64,000 nt of DNA, taken from NCBI GenBank assembly GCA_905250885.1, contig CAJNOQ010000034.1, forward strand, positions 32,627-96,626. The letters are read 5' to 3'. Source of the stretch: Didymodactylos carnosus (Eukaryota; Rotifera; Eurotatoria; Philodinida; Philodinidae). The first letter of the stretch is position 1, and each line of letters starts with the position of its first letter. The notes under the pieces are model-generated. The model saw only the letters and a list, made by a program, of their open reading frames with translations. It was not told the origin of the DNA and ran no database searches. The translations under genes and the position numbers were made by a program. Positions 56,701-64,000 of the stretch are shown here, piece after piece.

Positions 56701-59700
56701 AACAAAAGAAGTGTCTTTATTTTATTTTATTTTTTATTTATTTTAGGCATTATGCGTATAGAAGATCTTTATCTCTTATTTAAAGGAGAAATATTTGAAA
56801 CAACTGACGTATGTTCATATATAATTGATTTGTTAAGAAAATTTGAAGTTGCTGTTACATGGGATAATCAAAATATATTAATTCCACCATTACTACCATC
56901 AGAAGGTCAATTTAAATTATTAAATATAAATGTACGAAGATAACATTTGTTTATATTTTCCTATTTAAAATATTAAAAGATAAATTCTTCTATATTTTAG
57001 AAACGTTCTAGTCGAATACCTATTATTCCCTATACAAAAATTGTTCAATTAAAATCGTATAAAAATCTACATGATTTTAATACATCGCTTAATGATACAA
57101 TTTCACAATCTAAAATGAATTCATTACAATTAAAACATTTAATTCGTGTTGATAATGAACAACAATATATTTATCGATTATATCAAATTGCATTTATACC
57201 AAGTTGTTTTTGGCCACGTTTAATAACTCGTCTATTAGCTGATACACAACTACGAGCATGTTTAACCACTTATTTCATAACGGATCTAACCATGTTAAAC
57301 ACTAATCAATGGACAATGGATAGAATTAAAACAATATTGTTAAATGAATCAAACTGGTACTGTTGGCAAACGGTAAAGAGACTCGCGAGATTCCTCTATA
57401 TTTTTTATTATTAAAATAAAAATAATAGACAAATAACATTTTCTCCATATGTTAGAAATTTTTTGTTATTCTATAGGGTTTAGAGTTACGATATCATGAT
57501 TGCTGTTTAATTAGAATAAAAGAAGTTTTATTTGAACCAATTGTTTCATCTTTAACAACAGCAACGACGACATACCAACAAGAAAATGAAAAAGAAGAAC
57601 ATGATCAACAATTAAATACTGTACTAGGTTATCCTTATCGAAATATGATATTTAAATTTGATACAGATGAAGAATTAAATAAACAAATTATTGCAACAAA
57701 TGGTTCACTCATTGAAATTTGTGTTTATAATACAAATTTACAATTAATTATGGATTATAATTTAAATCAACAAGACAAAGATCAATTGTATGTATATTCT
57801 TCTTTTAACAATAGTCTCGATTTACATATAAATAAAAATTATTCTAGATCCACAGATCATTTAGATGTTGATAATGAGAATTTCTTAACAAGTCGTAGTC
57901 AAAGTGATCCACCATTATTATCATCTACAAACACTCCATTTATAATTACTTTAAATGTTCAATTATCAACAATAGCAAAAATTCTTATGAATTTAACGGA
58001 TAATATTGATACATTATTAGAAGATTGGTATCCAGAAATGGGTACACGTTTTGTACAAAATTCAAAAGGAGATTATCTTGTTTATCGTTTTATACCGTGT
58101 CATAAATGTTTAAACGAATCCGTTGAAGATAAACAAAATTCCAACGTTACTTTAACATCATCTCCATCATGGAATCTTGTTGTTTCTGATTCTAAATACA
58201 ATGTTACATTGTTTAGTCCTGAACAAGGTGTAAAATTTCATGCAAATAGTGAAATTGATCGAACACGACAATTATCAAAAAAGATCAGAAAAGTAAAATT
58301 TATTTAACATAAAAATTATAAATGTTTTTTTCTAAATATTTATCGTTTTTTTTCTACTTTTAGTACGAACTAAATGAATCATTTTTATGTCATGCATTTT
58401 GGATTGAACATGTTATATTTAATTATTTAGAGAAAAAGCCAATACTCTGCGAAAAACATGGTGAAATTGATTATTCTACCATTGCACCAGATTTTGTAAA
58501 TTTAGATAATCTCTTAAATTTCTAAAATGTATTATAATCATTTGTTTTCTTTTGTTATTAAGACGTTCAGTGATCTACCGGATGAACTTATTTTTTCATT
58601 TGACACAATTAAATTAAGAAAATTAGTTGGACGAGGAAGTTATGGAACAGTTTTTTCTGCAATTGCATATTCAAAGGTTCATTCTCATCTTTTTTTATTT
58701 TTATCATTTTAAATTTAACAAAATTTTTATTTTATTAATTTCTAGTCAATGAGACAATATATTGAAATTGCGGTAAAAGCTCTTGTACCAGTGGATACAT
58801 CAAATATTTTAACAGATTCATCGAAAAACGACGATAATGAAGATATCAATACAGATAAATCAAAAAAATTATCACTCGTAATTTGAGGTGTTTTTTTTTA
58901 TCGTCTTTCATCTTCTTCATTTCTGCCTATCATTTGAATCAACATGTATAATTTATCTAAACTAGTATCTATTCTTTTTTTTAGCGAAATATTCGCAAAG
59001 AATGGAATTTAAATCCGATGCGTTCAGCGTGTAAAGCCTACATTGCATCTAGACAAGAATTATCGATATTATTAGCATTAAACAGACATGAAAATATAGT
59101 ACCATTATTAGGTTTATGTCCAAAACCATTAAGTTTAATTCTTGAATGTGCTCCATACGGTTCATTAGATAATATTCTAAGCGAATATAAACGAATGAAT
59201 ACATCACTTACATTTTCAACATATCAAAAGTTAATTGTTCAAGTAAAGACAAATATTTAATATGAGAAAAATTATAAAATTTTTCTTTTTCTTTTCTTTT
59301 CTTTTTTTTAGATAGCCAGTGCACTTGCACATTTACATAAACACTATATTATTTATCGTGATCTTAAATCAGAAAATGTCCTTGTTTGGTCGTTACCCAT
59401 GCCACATATGCCATCAAAAGGACAAGTATTGGTTAAATTATCGGATTATAGTATAAGTCGAGCATTATTACCAAGTGTAGGTAAGTCAATTTGAGTCATG
59501 TTTCGATTATTTTATGTTGAAAATTTGTTTTTGTTTTTTATTTTGTTTTAGGTACAAAAGGTTTTGCTGGTACTGAAGGTTATATAGCACCTGAAATAAT
59601 TCGATTCAATGGTGAAGAATTATATACAGAAAAAGTAATTTATCAATTTTGTTTAAATTAATTTCAAATTAAAATCAAATTACTTTGTTCTTTTAGGCTG

Positions 59701-61656
59701 ATATATTTTCATTTGCTATGTTGATGTATGAATTGTTGACACTTGAACATCCGTTTCGTCGTAATGGTAAAGAGCACGTTCGCGATCTTATATTACAATC
59801 ATGGCGTCCATCTTTAACACAACAAGTTAAAATTAAATCAATAATATTTTTATATCTTTTCTTTAAATATATTTGTTTATTTTTAGGAACTAGCATCACC
59901 AACATTAATTCTTGATTTAATGATTTCTTGTTGGGCAGAATCACCGTATGATCGTCCGTCTGCTGAAGATATTTACAATATATCACGTAAATTTGAATTT
60001 CGTCATTTAATGGATGTTGTTGAACTTTCAAACAAAGAAAATTATAATGAACATTTACCATTGGCTGTAATAACATTTAGAGATGGTATTTAAAACAAAC
60101 ATCATTTTATTTTTATTTTTACAAATATGATCTCATTTTATAACTTGTTTAGATATTGATAATGATGATGTTGACGATGAATATGAAGAAGATCAAATGG
60201 CTCTTCCATCTGCTGATGTTTGGATTGTTCAACATTCAAAACAAGAATTAGAATCATCCTTGATCGTTTTTGCCTATGATAAATATAATGCTGTCCATGA
60301 ACGAGTATGTTAAATTAAATCAATTATTTCAACTTGACAATAAAATATGTAAAATGTTGTTATTCGTTTTTAGTATATTAATGTTTGTGGTTGTGAAATT
60401 CGTGCAATTCATGTTCATAATCAACGATATGTAATACTCGCTGATATTCTCAATTGTCTCTATATTTTTTGTTCTAAAACATTTGTTAAATTACATCAAT
60501 CAATTCTTATTCATCATCATTCAAATGCTCAACCAGTTCATATGATCAGTTTAAATGAACAACAACCATTGTTATCATCGATTGTCTATTTATTATTGTC
60601 AGATAATTCAATTTATAGTTTAGATTTATTAATTTTATTACGTAATCAAATTGATGCAAGTGAATTAGGTTATCGATACATTATGAACATTGCATTACCT
60701 ACTTTTAAAATCACAGCATTACCAACACCTAGTGGAAGAAAGTAAGTCAATTTATATTCGATAGTATGACTAACAAGAGAAAAAAACAAATATATCTATT
60801 TTTTTATGTAGTGTTGAAATTTGGGCAGGATGTTCTTTGGGAAATATTCGTATTATTGATGTAAGAACTGCTCAACTCTCTGTTCAATTATCTCATCAAT
60901 ATCAATATGGTGGCGGTCAAACAGCTGTTCATCTTCTATGTTCAAATAAAGAATCACAATATCAATATTTTGTATGGACAGCAATGAAAACAGGTTTAAA
61001 AAAATAATTAATTATTTAGTGATAAAATTAAACTTTTACACATATTTATTGTTTTTAATTCTAGGATGTTTTGTTTACGTTTGGAATCATTTATCACGTC
61101 GAATTGTGAATCATATAGATTGTGAAAAAGTAATTAAACAGAATGGAAACGGTAAATAATTTATTCTTGATATCTAATTTAGTTTTGATCACTTGAATTG
61201 TATCTAGATTCAAATGAAATGATTATGATCGATTCATTATTACCCTATCGAACATTTTTATTTATCGGATGTAGTACGGGACATATTCTTGTCGTTAAAG
61301 CCATCAATGTTCAACCATTAACTATTTTTCATGCCCATGATCGAAATGTAATGAATATATTTCCATTATCTAGTCAATCATCACGACCAATAATTGATCT
61401 AACAATACATACACGTCAACAATTATCACAATTTAAACAATTACAAGAAAGATTTGAACAACAATGGAAACCAAAACAACAAAACCAACAACGTTTAGAT
61501 GAAAGTAAGAATGATGACAGTAGTGATGAAATATCTTATATATTAACGTACGGTTGTGGAGCTCAACCGTATCAGTCTATACCACAATTGACATATGGCA
61601 AAGACACAATTTATCTAACTACTTGGTCTCTCGAAGATTTCACTACGGATTCATAA
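47726..61656 (+). CDS. LRRK-type ROCO kinase (Roc-COR-kinase-WD40), 24 exons
   Basis: Multidomain GTPase-kinase of the LRRK family. Exons: 47726-47844, 47908-48028, 48087-48254, 48317-48439, 54985-55237, 55324-55456, 55525-55619, 56560-56682, 56747-56931, 57001-57372, 57477-58292, 58364-58495, 58563-58676, 58746-58877, 58985-59242, 59312-59480, 59552-59634, 59697-59825, 59887-60085, 60153-60304, 60374-60741, 60812-60993, 61065-61151, 61208-61656. All joins keep frame: 1653 residues. Roc: P-loop GIQAVGKTS (53-61), DFSG (132-135), GSHQD (189-193). [14 protein letters not shown] and [13 protein letters not shown]. Kinase: GRGSYGTV (903-910), K929, YRDLKSEN (1063-1070), DYS (1093-1095; usual DYG), APE (1117-1119). 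The C-terminal part has WD40-like repeats ([20 protein letters not shown]). The upstream LRR/ankyrin parts of the family are absent, and TAA stands in frame two codons before this ATG. Whether it is LRRK1- or LRRK2-like was not resolved. Confidence 0.92.
49262..49510. repeat. inverted repeat in LRRK intron 4
   Basis: GAAATATTTCGTGAATCTTA, TCAAACGTCT at about 49279-49308 is read in reverse complement (AGACGTTTCATAAGATTTAC, GAAATATTT) at about 49459-49488, with weaker complementarity outside. Arms about 45 bp, 4-6 mismatches. Probably a decayed foldback element. Confidence 0.55.
50099..51647 (-). CDS. Tctex1-type dynein light chain (DYNLT/TCTEX1D), nested antisense
   Basis: Dimeric light chain that binds the dynein intermediate chain in cytoplasmic or axonemal dynein. 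Exons on the minus strand: 51647-51509, 50941-50880, 50404-50099; phases 1 and 0 match and give 168 residues. The first 46 residues are polar, Asn/Gln/Ser/Thr-rich and probably disordered. The Tctex1 domain follows with [10 protein letters not shown], a helix [37 protein letters not shown] and the signature [11 protein letters not shown], ending in the last strand [12 protein letters not shown]. The long N-terminal leader fits TCTEX1D-type members more than the 113-residue DYNLT1. TTTATT at 49996-50001 is an AATAAA signal on its strand. It lies entirely inside LRRK intron 4, transcribed opposite. Only short single-exon pieces are open, so frame-only gene finding would miss it. Confidence 0.9.
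51800..51985. repeat. paired (CTT)n and (GAA)n tracts upstream of DYNLT
   Basis: About (CTT)7 followed by (CTG)3-4 at 51806-51834, and about (GAA)7 plus an A run at 51963-51993. The two tracts are complementary and about 130 bp apart, 150-350 bp upstream of the DYNLT start, so they could pair in single strands or form triplex DNA. Role in transcription unknown. Confidence 0.7.
53761..54648. mobile_element. foldback element with nested palindrome, LRRK intron 4
   Basis: The arms, about 150 bp each (53761-53913 and 54495-54648), start AAAGGACACC and end GGTGTCCTTT, with long perfect stretches such as AAAAATTTAAAACTGAATAA on the right matched inverted on the left. Inside, a second palindrome has 28-nt arms (about 54396-54424 and 54458-54486, AGAGCAAACATTT.. 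and ..AAATGTTTGCTCT). No transposase. The open frame 54313-54612 is a by-product of the arm sequence. Confidence 0.75.
55638..56511. mobile_element. foldback element in LRRK intron 7
   Basis: The left arm from ACGATGGAATCTCCCCAGAT (55638) to about 55795 pairs with the right arm from about 56360 to ATCTGGGAAGATTCCATCGT (56511). Shared pieces include TTTATGTGACGATCGATAGA-like and TGTCTACCTGTGCAATGGAA. It fills nearly all of intron 7 (55620-56559), which without it would be about 65 bp like its neighbours. That places the insertion after the intron existed. It starts only 19 nt after the donor. Confidence 0.78.
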
Positions 61657-61894
61657 TTTACATTCCAATTTTTTTATATTTTTTATACAAAACAGATTTT
61701 GCTTCTTGCTTTTTTCAGTCTTTGTATATAACAGTGATTTATTTTTACTATGGTTTTGAAATGACATCTTTATGTTTGACATTTTATTTTTAAGAGAATT
61801 ATACAATGAGTTTTCTATTTGTATCAAGTGAAATGTATACGAGGGGGGGGGCTAGCTTAAACTTTTTATTCATACTAAAGAAATTGTTATTATA

Positions 61895-62418
61895 CAGTGC
61901 TGGCAAAAATTACATAGCCGCTGTATTTTTGAAATTTTTCAATGAAGCCGAGCAACTAAGTCCAATCTCAATAGTGATTTGGATAGTCCTTAAAGTTCTC
62001 TATCAAATGCATCTAGTGACAGATATCAGAAAAATCCAAAGAAATGTGCTTTCTGCTGGTTGTTTTAGTCGATTTTTAGCGTTTCTTTCGTAAATTATAC
62101 TATTTCTTCATTATTTCTGATGCCTGTAACTTTTGCAGTGAAAGATCATGATGAGCTGAGCACTCTCTCATTTTGTTCAGAATTTTATGCTCTTTTAGAT
62201 GGCTGTATTGAACATATGTTTAGCAAAATCTTCTAGGACTTAACGCTCTGTTGAAGCGACCTTCTAGAAAAGTTTCTTCAAAACCTTTTTTCTGAAATTT
62301 TGGCACATACTGCATTTGATAGAGAATTTCAAGGACTATCCAAATCACTATTCAAATTGGACCTAGCTGCTCAGCTTCATCGAAAACTTCCAAAGTGCTA
62401 TAATTTTTGCCAACACTG
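61895..62418. mobile_element. Tc1/mariner-like MITE, 524 bp
   Basis: Begins CAGTGCTGGCAAAAATTACA and ends with the complement (AATTTTTGCCAACACTG), flanked by TA on both sides (61893-61894, 62419-62420). Arms of about 120 bp are complementary with scattered mismatches (for example GGATAGTCCTTAAAGTTCTC against GAGAATTTCAAGGACTATCC). CAGTG...GGCAAAA termini with TA duplication are typical of Tc1/mariner elements. No transposase inside, so non-autonomous. Confidence 0.85.
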
Positions 62419-63665
62419 TACCGAAGATTTCTATCTCTCCGTATAAGTTTATCAAGTTTCAGAAAATGTTTCTTCTCTACAATAGATTGTCCTCATTAGA
62501 CATCATGCTGAATGAAAGAGTTAGTTCTCTTACAACTCAAAAACTACTTTTGAGACTCGATTAGAAAAACAGCTATACGAGATCTATTTATTGCTTTTTT
62601 TTTTGTACTTGAATGTCTAGTCATGCTATTGTCTCATTCATTTCCTTTTGTTTTTTGGAGTGCAATGGGTTGCTCGTGATAGAAAAATTCATATTAATGT
62701 GTATTCTTTAGCGTATCTCATTTCTTTTGTATTATTTTATGTAGAAATGAGGTGTTTATATTTCATAGATAAATAAATTTGTCGGTATTTGACTATCTGA
62801 AGTTTCTTTGTATAATAAGTTTGGTTGCATGGTACTTAGAAAATTTTTGAATGTACTTTCCAATCCAAGTGTTTTCTCAGTAATGAATTTCAGAGGAGAC
62901 CAGCATGAATTGTGATCAAAGAATATTTCTTATTTGAATTTGTTTAGATTTTTATCTTGTAAAGTAATGGTCATGTAATCAGTAGATGGATCAGAAATAA
63001 TGCTGTATGAATTATATTTTATTTTCATTTATTTTGTGTTTACTTAGTGTGTTAGAAACGGTTTATCATTCCTTATTAACACAACATCTAGGTCATTTAA
63101 ACGCGTTTGACAGGATCATTTTCGAAAATTAAAGTACTGAACAAATTTTCATTAACCTTTACCTTTTTCAGTCACCATCTAACAAGAACTCGATTGATAT
63201 CGACAGATAATCTTGAGGAAGTTTACTACCATAATACAATGTTCATTGCGTATCTCATATAAAAGTGATTTCTTGGCGAGTATTTTTCGGTACTGGAATA
63301 TGTTCGCTAGCACTACAAAGGATCGTTTATAATATCGTTGCATTTTGTTGAGAAAAAATATTAGTATTCGTTCATTATTGAACAAAATATTTTGTTCAAA
63401 ACATGTGATTAATTCAACATTAAATGATTTGGCCAAAACATAATCAATAATTTTAAAGTTGTCAAACCACTAGTATTTAAGTGTTGATTTATGATCTGAC
63501 ACGGTAATAGGAGGGTGAATCCATGGGAAATGTACCACCTTTCTGGAAAAGCTTTTTTTGCCACTTTTTTCAGTTTTCTAGCTAGCACCGAATCAGAAAA
63601 CAACTTTGGTCGAAAAAAATGTGTTACTTTTCCCGAAAATATCAGAGATTCAGTGCCTTTTCTAG

Positions 63666-64000
63666 GTATATCCAAGGGGCGTCACTCTGCATGATTTAGA
63701 GCTCATATTTTGGCGCTTGGTAGATGATCACCGGACTAGCACAACCTCCAAAGGATTCTTTTTTTCGATGTGCTCTAACTGCGATATCATACTTTTAAGG
63801 AGGACAACCTATGCATAATTTTGGCCAAAAACGCTTCTTCACAGAAAATACAATGTAGTCGTTCTGCTTAAAAATATAATATCTCAGTCGAGGCACATCG
63901 AAAAAAGGAATTCGTTGGGGGTTGTACTGACCTGGTGATCGTCTACCAAGCGCCAAAATATGAGCTCTAAATCATGCAGAGTGACGCCCCTTGGATATAC
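63666..64000. mobile_element. palindromic element cut by the window end
   Basis: GTATATCCAAGGGGCGTCAC at 63666 reappears as the exact reverse complement ending at 64000. Complementarity runs about 150 bp inward (TCATATTTTGGCGCTTGGTA is shared) to a centre at about 63833. The left arm may stop near 63660, but the right arm ends with the window, so the true length is unknown. Confidence 0.75.

Larger units (their letters stand above)
61657..64000. other. 3' flank of the LRRK-type gene, repeats only
   Basis: No gene seen on either strand. Contains a TA-flanked MITE (61895-62418) and a palindrome running into the window edge (63666-64000). AATAAA words near 62770 are late candidates for the LRRK-type poly(A) signal. 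Confidence 0.55.

Noticed and set aside
61806-62093. 95-codon frame after the LRRK-type gene
   Set aside because: Runs into the left arm of a TA-flanked MITE; no coding signal before it.

Overview
This is an AT-rich animal nuclear contig, not prokaryotic. Coding sequence is broken by GT-AG introns, many only 50-120 bp and a few of several kb. The gene set (TENT5/FAM46 poly(A) polymerase, a hemopexin-type matrix metalloproteinase, alpha-1,6-fucosyltransferase FUT8, a GH18 chitinase, a Tctex1 dynein light chain and a Roc-COR-kinase-WD40 protein of the LRRK family) is metazoan. Compact introns, AT-biased codons and Asn/Ser-rich inserts suggest a small protostome; a rotifer is my best guess, not proven by anything in the window. 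Layout: 1-2.76 kb, no supported gene. 2.77-5.36 kb (-), TENT5 with two single-base homopolymer frameshifts. 5.4-16.7 kb, a gene desert with short repeats and foldback elements. 16.76-22.73 kb (+), a 13-exon secreted or GPI-anchored MMP. 22.7-28.9 kb, intergenic, holding a tRNA-derived SINE inside an inverted-repeat element. 28.87-29.77 kb (+), a proline-rich orphan, convergent with FUT8 (-) at 31.34-34.84 kb. 34.8-41.6 kb, intergenic, with a second SINE copy inserted in a palindromic MITE. 41.59-43.18 kb (+), chitinase. 44.97-47.3 kb, three damaged coding fragments that look like lost 5' exons of the next gene. 47.73-61.66 kb (+), LRRK-type ROCO kinase in 24 exons whose frames join without error; its 6.5-kb intron 4 holds an antisense DYNLT gene. 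61.7-64 kb, intergenic, with a Tc1/mariner-like MITE and a palindrome cut by the window edge. The genes do not form a pathway: two act in the secretory route (FUT8 in the Golgi; MMP and chitinase outside the cell), TENT5 acts on RNA, LRRK signals, and DYNLT serves dynein. The strongest points for a second look are: the LRRK kinase carries Ser in the DYG motif (DYS), the residue created by the human LRRK2 G2019S change; the LRRK N-terminal exons look decayed; a roughly 385-bp SINE family is present as two copies with perfect 10- and 12-bp target duplications; there is an unusual crowd of unrelated foldback elements, several in introns; and TENT5 has paired homopolymer frameshifts. No autonomous transposon gene, CRISPR, rRNA or free-standing tRNA gene was seen. 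Exon joins were made by hand from splice motifs, reading frame and family similarity recalled from memory; no database search was run.
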